52,169 nt of DNA from contig QMZV01000002.1 of NCBI GenBank assembly GCA_003663355.1, positions 1-52,169 on the forward strand. Direction: 5' to 3'. This DNA comes from Candidatus Aenigmatarchaeota archaeon (GTDB lineage Archaea > Aenigmatarchaeota > Aenigmatarchaeia > QMZS01). A program made the position numbers and the translations under genes. Positions 8,495 to 16,592 of the stretch are shown here, piece by piece. The notes beneath the pieces were generated by a model. The model searched no databases. It was not told the DNA's origin and saw only the letters and a program-made list of their open reading frames with translations. How positions within the stretch are numbered: position 1 is the stretch's first letter; the number at the start of each line of letters is the position of its first letter.

Positions 8495-8974
8495 ATGAAC
8501 TTAACCCTAAAAAAGGAATGCAGAGAAAAATTGAGAAAACCAATTGGAAAGCTGATTAAAAAGGAATTGCTTAGAGAATTAAAAAATAAAGAAATAATAA
8601 CTGTTGGGGATAAAACTACGCAGACAATTCTTGGTCTTGGTTTAAAACCGAAATTGGCAATAGTTGATTATAGAATTGAGAGAAAGAATATAGAATTTAA
8701 TTACAGAAATTTCTCAAAAAAATTGAAAGCAAAAAATAAGCCGGGGCAGATTTCTATTGAATCTGTAGAAAAAATAAAAGAATCAAAAAAATATAAAAAC
8801 TGTCTTTTGGAAATTGATGGAGAAGAAGATTTGCTTGTTTTACCTTCTGTCCTTGAATTAGAAAAAGGAATTGTGTGCTATGGGCAACCAAATGAAGGAA
8901 TTGTTGTTATTAAAATTAACAATAAAAGTAAGGAAAAGGTAAAAAATTTATTTAAGGAGTGTTTTCAAGTGTGA
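8495..8974 (+). CDS. GTP-dependent dephospho-CoA kinase (DUF359)
   Basis: A 159-residue protein matching DUF359, the archaeal GTP-dependent dephospho-CoA kinase that makes the last step of CoA synthesis. Motifs: ITVGDKTTQTILGLGLKPKLAIVDY, KPGQISIESV, GEEDLLVLP and YGQPNEGIVVI. A longer frame starts at 8450 inside uL6, but the ATG at 8495 starts the conserved LTLKKECREKLRKPIG region and clears the uL6 stop, so it is chosen. It is probably co-transcribed with uL6 (13 bp gap). Confidence 0.92.
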   Translation: MNLTLKKECREKLRKPIGKLIKKELLRELKNKEIITVGDKTTQTILGLGLKPKLAIVDYRIERKNIEFNYRNFSKKLKAKNKPGQISIESVEKIKESKKYKNCLLEIDGEEDLLVLPSVLELEKGIVCYGQPNEGIVVIKINNKSKEKVKNLFKECFQV

Positions 8975-9017
8975 AAATTAATCAAAACTTATTATTTTAA
9001 ATTATTCTCTAATTTTT

Positions 9018-10796
9018 ATGAAGTTAAGATTTTTGTTGATTCTATCTATTGTTATATTCAGTTTAAGCCCTATTTTAGCATTAAAAGAGACAACAATATA
9101 TTTGCCTGCTGTTCAGGAGACGGAATACGGATATGAAGGTGCTCTTGCAACTTTAACAGTAAATATAAAAGAAGGAGAGGGACATGTTTATGTTGATACC
9201 TGGCCCCTAACGAAAATAGACACACAAGCCTCTGCAAGAATGGCAAAACAGGTTGCTTGCGATATTTTGAATTTAGACTGCTCAAATTATGATTTTTTTT
9301 ATATAATAAGGTCTGAAGCGCAGATTGTTGGAGGACCAAGCGGAGGAGCGGCTATGACAATTGCAACTTTAGCTTCTCTTCTCAATACCACAATAAATAA
9401 CAATGTTCTAATAACAGGAACAATAAATTTAGATGGTTCAATAGGTCCAGTGTCTGGAATTATGGAAAAAGCAGAAGCTGTTTCAAAAAAAGGAAATACT
9501 TTTTTAATACCTTATGGCCAATCTGTTATTAGTGTTGAGGAAACAAAAAAAGAAAAAATTGGTCCTTTAGTTATCCAGCAGAGTGCTCCAAAAAAATTAG
9601 ATATAATAAAATATGCAAAAGAGAATTTAAATTTAACAGTCAAAGAAGTTAAAACTGTTCAGGAGGCATTTAAATATTTCACAAATTATGAACTCAAAGT
9701 AAAAGAGGTGGAATTTAAAAGAACAGAAGAATATCAAAAGGTTATGAAAAAGTTGGCAGATGATTTGCTTAATCAATCAAATAAACTAAAAAAAGAATGC
9801 GAGGAAAAACTTAGTAATTCAAAAATAAGTTATGATTATGAAAAACAAGTTTCAAAACTTTGCAGTTTATCCCTAGATAAAGCAAGAGAAAATTATAATA
9901 AAGAAAATTATTATTCTGCTGCTTCTCTAGCCTTTTCAAATCTAATCTCTTATAGATACGGATTAAATTTAATAGATTTGTTAGAAAGCAAAAATAAGAA
10001 ATATTTTCTTAAAAATTATTTAAGAAATATAGAAAGCAGAATTTTTGATGTAAATACTTCAAACATAGAATTATATGCAATAATAGAAGAAAGAATCTCT
10101 GAAGTCCGTGAAAATCTTGAACTTGGCTGGAAAAATTATTATAATGAAAATTACATTCAAGGGATTTATTATGGTTCCTTTGCAGATTCCAGATTATATA
10201 CAGCAAACTTATGGAAGGAATATGCAGAAGAATTTCCAGTTTATATAGAAACAAAAGCAGACTTAAAAGAAATTTCAAATGATGTAATTTCAAAAGTTTC
10301 TTCTATTTTGACCTATATTTCATTCACAACATCAAATAAATTCTTGGATAAAGCTAATGATTTGCTAAATAAAGCAAAAGACAATTATAATTCTAAAAAC
10401 TATTATTCAGCAATCATACTTGGATTGAAGAGTGAAGCAAATGCAGAATTATCAGCAGAAGTTTTGCAAAAAGATAAAGATTATTTAATAGAGTTGCACA
10501 GAAAAAGGGCACTAATTTCACTAAACAAAACAAACTCTGTGATTGGTCAAAGCTATTTTGAATATGCAGAAACTTTAAAAAAAGATAACAAAGATGCTTC
10601 TTTAACCTATTATACTTATGCAGAAAAACTTTCAAGACTGAATAAACTATTAAATAAAGAGATTACATCTGAGAAAATAGAGCCAAAAGAATATTTATCT
10701 CCTGTTTCTTGCAATTATGAGAAAGCAATTCCTTTCTTTTTGATTTCTATTATTCTTTGTTTTATTGCTGGAATAATTGTAGGAAGATTTATATGA
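9018..10796 (+). CDS. Membrane-anchored Lon-like (S16) serine protease, COG1750 type
   Basis: A 592-residue exported protease. Residues 1-22 are a signal peptide or signal anchor (MKLRFLLILSIVIFSLSP). A Lon-type proteolytic domain follows (about 30-210), with the nucleophile Ser108 in GGPSGGAAM and the general base Lys151 in SGIMEKAEA, forming the Ser-Lys dyad. There is no ATPase domain. Residues about 230-560 are helical, with repeated NYYSA-type tetratricopeptide-like units. A C-terminal membrane helix (AIPFFLISIILCFIAGIIVG) anchors the chain. It probably acts outside the membrane on surface proteins. Its stop overlaps a short GH130-like remnant. Confidence 0.88.
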   Translation: MKLRFLLILSIVIFSLSPILALKETTIYLPAVQETEYGYEGALATLTVNIKEGEGHVYVDTWPLTKIDTQASARMAKQVACDILNLDCSNYDFFYIIRSEAQIVGGPSGGAAMTIATLASLLNTTINNNVLITGTINLDGSIGPVSGIMEKAEAVSKKGNTFLIPYGQSVISVEETKKEKIGPLVIQQSAPKKLDIIKYAKENLNLTVKEVKTVQEAFKYFTNYELKVKEVEFKRTEEYQKVMKKLADDLLNQSNKLKKECEEKLSNSKISYDYEKQVSKLCSLSLDKARENYNKENYYSAASLAFSNLISYRYGLNLIDLLESKNKKYFLKNYLRNIESRIFDVNTSNIELYAIIEERISEVRENLELGWKNYYNENYIQGIYYGSFADSRLYTANLWKEYAEEFPVYIETKADLKEISNDVISKVSSILTYISFTTSNKFLDKANDLLNKAKDNYNSKNYYSAIILGLKSEANAELSAEVLQKDKDYLIELHRKRALISLNKTNSVIGQSYFEYAETLKKDNKDASLTYYTYAEKLSRLNKLLNKEITSEKIEPKEYLSPVSCNYEKAIPFFLISIILCFIAGIIVGRFI

Positions 10797-10879
10797 AACT
10801 GATAAGATTTGAAGGGAATCCGATTTTGAAGCTAATGAACTGCTGCTTCTATGAATTTTTACAATTATCTGAGTATTAA
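10793..10879 (+). pseudogene. Vestigial GH130 N-terminus
   Basis: A 28-codon frame whose ATG overlaps the stop of the protease gene (ATGA). It starts MKLIRFEGNPIL, the usual opening of GH130 glycosidases and phosphorylases, then loses similarity and stops. A full GH130 gene lies immediately beyond on the opposite strand, so this may be the end of an inverted or lost paralogue. It could still be a chance frame. Confidence 0.4.
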
Positions 10880-10884
10880 AGAAT

Positions 10885-11829
10885 TTATTGTATTTTTATT
10901 TCAGCAACACCTATACTTTTATCTGCACCTCCATAATACAAAAGCCATTTCTTCTTAAAGTATACAAGACCTGTAGCGAAAATAACATTATTTACTTTCC
11001 CATATTTTTCCCAGTATTCTGTTGGTTTCAAAATTGGTTTTTCTGACCTAAAAAGAAGTTTTGTAGGATTATTTTTATCAAAAATAGCAAATCCAGGAGA
11101 ATAAGAAAGCCACTTTCTAATTCCTTCATAAGTTATCCTTGTTTTACGACTATTATAAATCATTAAAATTCCTTTTTCTGTTACAATTGGAGGCGGACCT
11201 CCTTCCACTAAAGAATCATCAAAATACCATTTTCTTGGTTTTAGAACAGGTTTTTCTATTATTTCCCAGTTTTTCAAATTTCTGGATAAAGCCATTTTAA
11301 TTACACCTTCGCCAAAATACATCACATATTTTCCTTTGTATTTGTAATCTTGAACTATTGCTCCTGCTTTCGCATTTGTATCAGGACCGGACATCTTTTT
11401 GGAAATCAAAGTTCCTGTTTTCTTCCAGTGAATAAGGTCTTTTGAGAATGCACCACAAAGACTTACGGGCCCATCTTTTGGAATGGCAGTATATGTTAAG
11501 AAAAACATGTTATTTATTCTAATAATCCTTGGATCTTCACTACCTCTTTTTTCTGTCTTTGTAAGTTTTTTTCCTTTATTTATAACAGGATTATTTTTGT
11601 AGCGTTTAAATCTGAAACCATCCTCACTCCAGGCAAGACCAATACGGGAAATATAATTATTATAATATAAATCCTCCGCCCTATAAAGCAAAAATACTTT
11701 TTTATCTTTTACTATTGCCGCTGGATTGAACACACAAGCGGTTTCAAAACTTTTCTCTTTTAAAACAGGTGTTAATATTGGATTTTTTGAATATTTTTTT
11801 GCTTCTACACTTACTCTGATTTTTGTCAT
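10885..11829 (-). CDS. GH130 family glycoside phosphorylase/hydrolase
   Basis: A 314-residue five-bladed beta-propeller protein of the GH130 family, which mostly phosphorolyses or hydrolyses beta-mannosides. Seen are VFNPAAIVKDKKVFLLYRAED, the catalytic-region GSEDPRI, the inner-blade ALSRNLKNWE, and the late VEGGPPPI and LLYYGGADKSIGVAEI. There is no signal peptide, so it acts in the cytoplasm. It lies 50 bp downstream of PGI/PMI on the same strand, consistent with use of mannose-derived sugars. Exact substrate is not predictable. Confidence 0.87.
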   Translation of the reverse strand: MTKIRVSVEAKKYSKNPILTPVLKEKSFETACVFNPAAIVKDKKVFLLYRAEDLYYNNYISRIGLAWSEDGFRFKRYKNNPVINKGKKLTKTEKRGSEDPRIIRINNMFFLTYTAIPKDGPVSLCGAFSKDLIHWKKTGTLISKKMSGPDTNAKAGAIVQDYKYKGKYVMYFGEGVIKMALSRNLKNWEIIEKPVLKPRKWYFDDSLVEGGPPPIVTEKGILMIYNSRKTRITYEGIRKWLSYSPGFAIFDKNNPTKLLFRSEKPILKPTEYWEKYGKVNNVIFATGLVYFKKKWLLYYGGADKSIGVAEIKIQ

Positions 11830-11879
11830 AATTAAATAAAAAATTATATCGGTAGTTTGTGTCGCTACAGCAGATATTT

Positions 11880-12863
11880 CTAAGCTGTTGCCATGAGTTT
11901 TTTAAATTTTTCAATAATCTCTACTTTGTTTGGATCTATCTTGTATTCTAAAGCTAAATAATAGGAAATCCAATCAGATAGAAGAATTGTATTAAAAATT
12001 CTTGTTAAAATATCTCCTTCAGGTATATCTATTATCAAAACTTCTATTTTTTTTGATTTTAGTAATTTGGCAGTAATTTCAATTCTCTTTAGCATTCTCG
12101 GATGATCTTCTAAATCACGCAGAATTATAATGAAAAAGTTAAAAAGAGGATTCTTCCATCCGTTCATCTCATTATGATTAAGTTCTGAAAAATAATTTGT
12201 GAAAGCTGGAACTTTTGAATTTTCATTGAATTTTATTTTCCAGATATAACCAAGAGATTTAAATTTGTCTGGAGTGTAAATAATCGGAATCTTCTTGAAT
12301 AATCTTTTTGCTATCTTCTTTCCTTTATTTTCCAAACTTTTTGGTTTTAATTTTTTTTCCAAACCCAATATTTCTAAAATTTGTTTTTTCTTTATTAAAC
12401 CAATCTTAAATAGAATTCCTGCCAATGCAGAGAAAATGTAACCAGTTGCCATTCTTGGCTGCAAACCAGATGGAATGAGAATTAGAGGGGTTTTGTTTTT
12501 TTCGGAGAGTTCCTTCAATTTTCCTCCAGAAGTTATTGCTATTGAGAATAACTTTCTTTCAATCGCCTCTTCATAAGAATAAATTGGTTCTTCGGTATTT
12601 CCAGAATAAGAAGAGAAAATTAACAATGTTTTTTTATTTGTTTGAGGTGGAAGATTGTAAGTTCTGTTTATATATACAGGGATTTTTAGATTAAGCCAAG
12701 TAGTTAAAATATCGGTTGGCCATGCGCTTCCTCCCATCCCAGAAACAACAATATTTTCAAACTTTTTTTTTATTTTAATATTCTTGGCAGCTTCCAGTCC
12801 GACTTTAAACTGTTTTGGGAAATTTAAAATATCCTCTCGCATAGATTTATCTATTCTCTCCAT
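11880..12863 (-). CDS. Bifunctional phosphoglucose/phosphomannose isomerase
   Basis: A 327-residue SIS-domain isomerase that interconverts fructose 6-P with glucose 6-P and mannose 6-P. Motifs are VVSGMGGSAWPTDIL, the phosphate-binding SSYSGNTEEP (SIS loop), the family-specific NHNEMNGW and the C-terminal SDWISYYLALEYKIDP. It provides mannose 6-P for the phosphomannomutase at 5424. GH130 follows in the same direction. Confidence 0.92.
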   Translation of the reverse strand: MERIDKSMREDILNFPKQFKVGLEAAKNIKIKKKFENIVVSGMGGSAWPTDILTTWLNLKIPVYINRTYNLPPQTNKKTLLIFSSYSGNTEEPIYSYEEAIERKLFSIAITSGGKLKELSEKNKTPLILIPSGLQPRMATGYIFSALAGILFKIGLIKKKQILEILGLEKKLKPKSLENKGKKIAKRLFKKIPIIYTPDKFKSLGYIWKIKFNENSKVPAFTNYFSELNHNEMNGWKNPLFNFFIIILRDLEDHPRMLKRIEITAKLLKSKKIEVLIIDIPEGDILTRIFNTILLSDWISYYLALEYKIDPNKVEIIEKFKKLMATA

Positions 12864-12914
12864 AACAAGATATTTAAATTTCTTTTAATTCTGCTGAGTA
12901 ACAGAAAAAATTAG

Positions 12915-13061
12915 TCATTCTCTTTTATAAAATTTCAATTTTTTTATTTTATTTTCTGACAACTCCAACCAAACATTCACATAAGAACCGAATCCCGCAT
13001 TTATGCAAGTTGTTTCTCCAATTTTGCATTTCCCAAAATTTTCGTGTATGTTCCATACGAT
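12915..13061 (-). pseudogene. C-terminal remnant of a metallophosphoesterase
   Basis: An open stretch of 48 codons with no start codon, bounded upstream by a TGA at 13062-13064. It reads NIHENFGKCKIGETTCINAG followed by FGSYVNVWLEL and a basic tail. This matches the last metal-binding loop (G-H-I-H-E) and C-terminal beta strands of archaeal Icc-like phosphoesterases; the first His position is Asn. The upstream two thirds of the gene are missing. Confidence 0.6.
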
Positions 13062-13077
13062 TCAGAAAAACAATCTT

Positions 13078-14271
13078 TTATACACATTTTGATCTGTAAA
13101 CCTGCTTGAGGGTTTGTCTTTTTTTACTTAATCTATAATTATTATTTTCTTTTATAATTATTGGCGGTAATAAATCACCATAATTTGCTGACCATGACCA
13201 AGTATATGCTCCTGTATTTCTTACTAAAACAATATCTCCTTCTTTTAATTTTGGGAACTTAACCCTTTTTTGAATAATATCTGCACTATAACTAATACGC
13301 CCACCAAAATTATATACTTCGGTTTTTACAGATTTATCAACTGGTTCAACTTTATATTTTGCTGTATTTAGTGGAACAAGATAATTAGCACTTATATCTA
13401 ACAACACCCATTTATCATTTTGTTCTTTTATTGAAATCACCTTGCTTATAACATAACAAGCATCTTCAACAATATAACGACCTGGTTCAAAAATTAATGT
13501 CTGATTTGAATTGTTTTGTTTCATAATTTTGTGAATCTCATTTGCGAAATCTGTTATTGACAACCCGTTTTCATTTAAAGTTGTCTCTGAAGCATAACCA
13601 CCACCCAAATCAATATATTTTATATTGATGTTCAAATCATTTTTTAATTCTCTTGAAAAGTTCAAAAGATATTGTAATGCCTGTGCATGTGCCTTTATAT
13701 CTATTATCTGTGTTCCAATATTAACATGTAATGCTTTTAGATTAATGTGCTTATAGTTCCTAAGGTTTTCAATTAATTTTTTGGCATATTTTTTCTTTAT
13801 TCCAAGTTTTGTATTCCCTATAAAAGTGCTTTTAAAATCTATTTTTGGATTTATTCTTATACCAATATCAACCTTTTTATCAAGTTTAAGGGCTATTTTT
13901 TCAATTTTATCCAATTCTGTTTCTGAATCAACTATGATTAAAAAAGCATTATTTTTAATAGCTTTTTCTAATTCTTCTTCTGTTTTAGCAGGACCATTAA
14001 ATATAACCTTGCTTAAATCACCACCGCTTCTTTTTGAAAACTCATAATCAATATCACATATTACTTCTGGATAAACCTTCTGTTCAAATAATTTTTTCAA
14101 TATTTCAGAATAATAATTTGTTTTTACCGAATATCCTATTATTATATTTTGTTCTTTTTTGAAAGCATTTCTAAATCTCTGTAAATTTTCTATAATTTTA
14201 TTCAAGTCTATAAGAAAAATTGGAGTTCCATATTTTTTGGCTAAATAGAGTATATCAGATTTATCTTCCAT
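13078..14271 (-). CDS. Fold-type III PLP-dependent decarboxylase (LysA/ODC superfamily)
   Basis: A 397-residue alanine-racemase-fold decarboxylase. Lys50 in GYSVKTN is the PLP lysine, LHVNIGTQI and DLGGGYA form the barrel phosphate site, and EPGRYIVEDA is the second phosphate-binding loop. In the C-terminal domain the usual Cys-x-Ser-x-Asp active-site block is ISYSAD, so the general-acid Cys is Ser327. The C-terminus retains GAYTWSWSANYGD. It may act on an amino acid other than diaminopimelate or ornithine. No lysine-biosynthesis genes are nearby. It is divergent from the nucleotidyltransferase-like gene at 14299. Confidence 0.82.
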   Translation of the reverse strand: MEDKSDILYLAKKYGTPIFLIDLNKIIENLQRFRNAFKKEQNIIIGYSVKTNYYSEILKKLFEQKVYPEVICDIDYEFSKRSGGDLSKVIFNGPAKTEEELEKAIKNNAFLIIVDSETELDKIEKIALKLDKKVDIGIRINPKIDFKSTFIGNTKLGIKKKYAKKLIENLRNYKHINLKALHVNIGTQIIDIKAHAQALQYLLNFSRELKNDLNINIKYIDLGGGYASETTLNENGLSITDFANEIHKIMKQNNSNQTLIFEPGRYIVEDACYVISKVISIKEQNDKWVLLDISANYLVPLNTAKYKVEPVDKSVKTEVYNFGGRISYSADIIQKRVKFPKLKEGDIVLVRNTGAYTWSWSANYGDLLPPIIIKENNNYRLSKKRQTLKQVYRSKCV

Positions 14272-14300
14272 GTTATAAATAAGCAGTTTAACTTATTTAT
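14272..14300. promoter_or_regulatory. Face-to-face divergent promoter with inverted repeat
   Basis: Arms ATAAATAAG (14275-14283) and CTTATTTAT (14292-14300) form a 9-bp inverted repeat. TTATAAAT at 14273-14280 would serve the plus gene (ATG 14299), and the right arm read on the minus strand would serve the minus gene (ATG 14271). Each TATA box abuts the other gene's start. Confidence 0.6.
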
Positions 14301-15012
14301 GGAACACCTTGGTGAATATCGCCATAGAATTGACAAAAAAACAAAGAAAATCTTTATAAAATATTTTAAACAAGCTCTCTCTAAAGTTGATGTAAGTAAG
14401 TTTGGATTTGTTGGTATTTTGGGTTCGGTAAAAGAAAAATATTCACATGATATTGATGTCTTGATTTTTCCTTCTAAAGATGCAAAGATAGGAGAATCTA
14501 TTAAAGAAATGGCTAAACTTTATAAAAAAGTTGATGAATTATTAAAAGCTCATCATGAAAGATATTATGTCGTTTGGTGTCCAAAAAAAGTCATACAAGA
14601 AATGATGTATTACTTATCTAGTCTTGAAGAAGGAGGTGCTGGATTAATTCCCGTACATTCTCTGTTTTTTACAGATTATGTCTCATTTAAAAAATTCAAC
14701 CCAAAATCCTTTGAAAAAGAGATTAAGAAAAATATGATTACTCTATATGGTAGGTTTGAAATAATTAAAGAATTAAAAGTTTATCCTTCTGAAAAAATTG
14801 AACCTTATTTCTTTATTCTTGAATACGCAATGTGTTCAAAAATCAAAACATTTCCAAGACATCTTATACGTTCTAGTACAGAATCCTTGCTCACCTATCT
14901 TAAAGACAAATACAAATTGCCAATCAAAAAAACAAAAATTCATAATGTCGCCGAAATTGAACCTGAGCTTGCTAAATGTGTGAAAATGCTTGATGATAAA
15001 TTGTATAAATAA
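14299..15012 (+). CDS. Nucleotidyltransferase-fold protein
   Basis: A 237-residue protein with a pol-beta-like nucleotidyltransferase signature: GILGSVKEKYSHDIDVLIF, i.e. Gly42-Ser43 followed by Asp51-x-Asp53. The remainder is helical, without other recognisable motifs. It begins 27 bp from the divergent PLP decarboxylase gene and is followed 21 bp later by a TIM-barrel gene. Role (nucleotide transfer to a sugar, antibiotic or RNA) is unknown. Confidence 0.6.
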   Translation: MEHLGEYRHRIDKKTKKIFIKYFKQALSKVDVSKFGFVGILGSVKEKYSHDIDVLIFPSKDAKIGESIKEMAKLYKKVDELLKAHHERYYVVWCPKKVIQEMMYYLSSLEEGGAGLIPVHSLFFTDYVSFKKFNPKSFEKEIKKNMITLYGRFEIIKELKVYPSEKIEPYFFILEYAMCSKIKTFPRHLIRSSTESLLTYLKDKYKLPIKKTKIHNVAEIEPELAKCVKMLDDKLYK

Positions 15013-15033
15013 TAATTATTTCAAGGGTATTAT

Positions 15034-15858
15034 ATGGAAATAGGTTTTTTTACTTTGCCTGAAAAAATTTGGAATGAGAAGAAAGGAAAGTTTGTGAATA
15101 ACAAATTATATTCTTGGGATGAATTAGAAGAATTTAGAGAGAAGAACAAATTTAATTACATAGAATTTATGATTGAACATATGTACTACTACAATACTCT
15201 GAACCAAAAACCAAAATCCTGTAAGATATGCCATTTATCTTTACTTGACACACCTTTATTGCATAAAGAGAATTTTGAGTTTGTGTGCAAGTTTTACAAA
15301 ATGCAGATTTTAAAATATAAAAAATGGTTTAAAATTTTTGATATACATTTACCATATAGATGGCTTTTTGTTCCGAAAAAAGTCTATTTAGAAAGAATTG
15401 AAAATTTTGCCAAATTTTTGGAAAAACTTGCAAAAGAGAAAAAAGTAGAAATTCTATTAGAAAATGAATTGCATTCTTATGAAGAGTTCTTAGTTCTAAC
15501 TGAAAGAGATTATAAAAATTTGGGCATTACTTTTGATTTGGGTCATGCTTATATGTCTTATGTAACAAAGAGATGCAAAATACATCCATTTAAATTCTTT
15601 AATAAAATTTTTGATAAAGTAGAGAACATTCACTTAATGGATTCGCACAGAAACTGGAAAATTCACCATGAACATTTATCTCTTGGTAAGGGTTCTTTAC
15701 CAATTAAAAAATTTTTAAGTATTCTTGACCATAAAGGATATGATAAAATGCTTACTTTAGAAATGTTAAAAATTAATGATATTAAAGAAAGTAGAAAATA
15801 CATTCAACATAGCTTTAACCACTTTAAACCACTTATCTATGGAACAAATGCAACATAA
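15034..15858 (+). CDS. Xylose-isomerase-like TIM-barrel protein
   Basis: A 274-residue AP-endonuclease-2/sugar-epimerase-type TIM barrel. Metal-ligand positions can be read in ILLENELHSYEEF (Glu), GITFDLGHAYMSY (Asp and His), NIHLMDSH (His and Asp) and LTLEML (Glu), so it is probably catalytically competent. Such proteins isomerise or epimerise sugars, or act on abasic DNA; the lack of the full endonuclease IV motif set favours sugar chemistry. It is in an apparent operon with the nucleotidyltransferase-like gene. Confidence 0.7.
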   Translation: MEIGFFTLPEKIWNEKKGKFVNNKLYSWDELEEFREKNKFNYIEFMIEHMYYYNTLNQKPKSCKICHLSLLDTPLLHKENFEFVCKFYKMQILKYKKWFKIFDIHLPYRWLFVPKKVYLERIENFAKFLEKLAKEKKVEILLENELHSYEEFLVLTERDYKNLGITFDLGHAYMSYVTKRCKIHPFKFFNKIFDKVENIHLMDSHRNWKIHHEHLSLGKGSLPIKKFLSILDHKGYDKMLTLEMLKINDIKESRKYIQHSFNHFKPLIYGTNAT

Positions 15859-15865
15859 AAAAAGG

Positions 15866-15961
15866 ATGAAAAAACATATTTTTGACGAGCCAAGATTAGA
15901 AGCAATTTTTAGGTTGGCACAAGAAAGAGATATCTTTAAAGATGTTAAAAAAGACTGGTAA
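15866..15961 (+). CDS. Very small acidic/basic protein, possible antitoxin fragment
   Basis: A 31-residue frame from ATG 15866 with an AAAGG just upstream; in-frame ATGs also exist at 15839 and 15848, overlapping the preceding stop. It ends in the motif DEPRLEAIFRLAQERDIFKD. A clear paralogue of this tail (REPELEKLWREVAKRDIFRH) occurs at about 16100-16198, beside PIN-toxin debris. It may therefore be an antitoxin or the tail of a lost protein. Function unknown. Confidence 0.4.
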   Translation: MKKHIFDEPRLEAIFRLAQERDIFKDVKKDW

Positions 15962-15984
15962 TTAAAATTGTATCTTGCTTAAAA

Positions 15985-16198
15985 ATGGATTTCTTAATAG
16001 GAGCAGAGTTTTTAGAGAAAGGTTTAAGAGTTGTGGTAAGAAGAAATAAGAATTTTATAAATACTTCAAAGTATATATATAGAAGAAAAAGTCAAGTTTG
16101 AGGATTTTCCAAAATTCAGGGAGCCTGAACTGGAAAAATTATGGAGAGAAGTTGCTAAAAGGGATATATTCAGACATTTAAAAGATTGGAAAGACTAA
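15985..16198 (+). pseudogene. Decayed PIN-domain (VapC-like) toxin with paralogous tail
   Basis: The frame at 15985-16101 reads DFLIGAEFLEKGLRVVVRRN then KNFIN, matching the C-terminal Asp helix and the 'hVTRN-x-KDF' strand of PIN toxins. After a frameshift near 16075 the text continues as YIEEKVKFEDFPKFREPELE to a TAA at 16198. The N-terminal catalytic part is missing and the tail frame has no ATG. Confidence 0.55.
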
Positions 16199-16227
16199 TT
16201 TTCACTAAATTAATTCTTTTGTATGCC

Positions 16228-16458
16228 TTATTTTAATTTATATTGTTCTTCTATTTTCTTATTGTGTAATAATTCATTATCCAATGTTACTAAAGTCGCC
16301 TTATCTTCAATAGCACTTGCAAGAATTAACGCATCAGTTTCTTTTACCCTTTCGTCAATTTTTGTTAACAGGTAAACTTAAATCTTTAAGAGATTTTTAT
16401 ATTCTGCAAATTCAAAAACCCATCTGAAAAATAATTCTCTTTCTGTTTCCTCTTTTAT
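16228..16458 (-). pseudogene. Decayed PIN-domain toxin, opposite strand
   Basis: The downstream segment reads RVKETDALILASAIEDKATL then VTLDNELL, the conserved third-Asp helix and 'LVTLD' strand of PIN ribonucleases, ending at TAA 16228-16230. The upstream segment in another frame reads RELFFRWVFEFAEYKNLL. A frameshift with stops separates the two and no N-terminal Asp block or start is present. Confidence 0.6.
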
Positions 16459-16483
16459 AGAGTGTAATTATCCTTTTTTTAAA

Positions 16484-16536
16484 ATTGTGTTTACAAGCTA
16501 ATAGATTTGTCTCTTTGTGGTCGAAAAACCGACTAA
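16484..16536 (+). pseudogene. C-terminal remnant of a COG1373-type ATPase
   Basis: These codons read KLIDLSLCGRKTD then TAA, nearly the same as the C-terminus of the intact ATPase that follows (LIALSLCGRKTD then TAA). It suggests a lost upstream tandem copy, or a target-site-like duplication reaching into the gene end. Confidence 0.55.
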
Positions 16537-16569
16537 ATTCTTGTAAAAATGGTCGGAAATTCGACTAAA
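16508..16569 (+). repeat. 62-bp direct repeat, left copy, with two hairpins
   Basis: Identical to 17767-17828 except for one base (16515 T, 17774 C). It contains two short dyads, GTCGAAAAACCGAC and GTCGGAAATTCGAC, about 33 bp apart, and lies directly upstream of the TATA box (TTATATAAAA) of the ATPase gene. Confidence 0.9.
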
Positions 16570-16592
16570 ATTATATAAAAACTAATAATATA

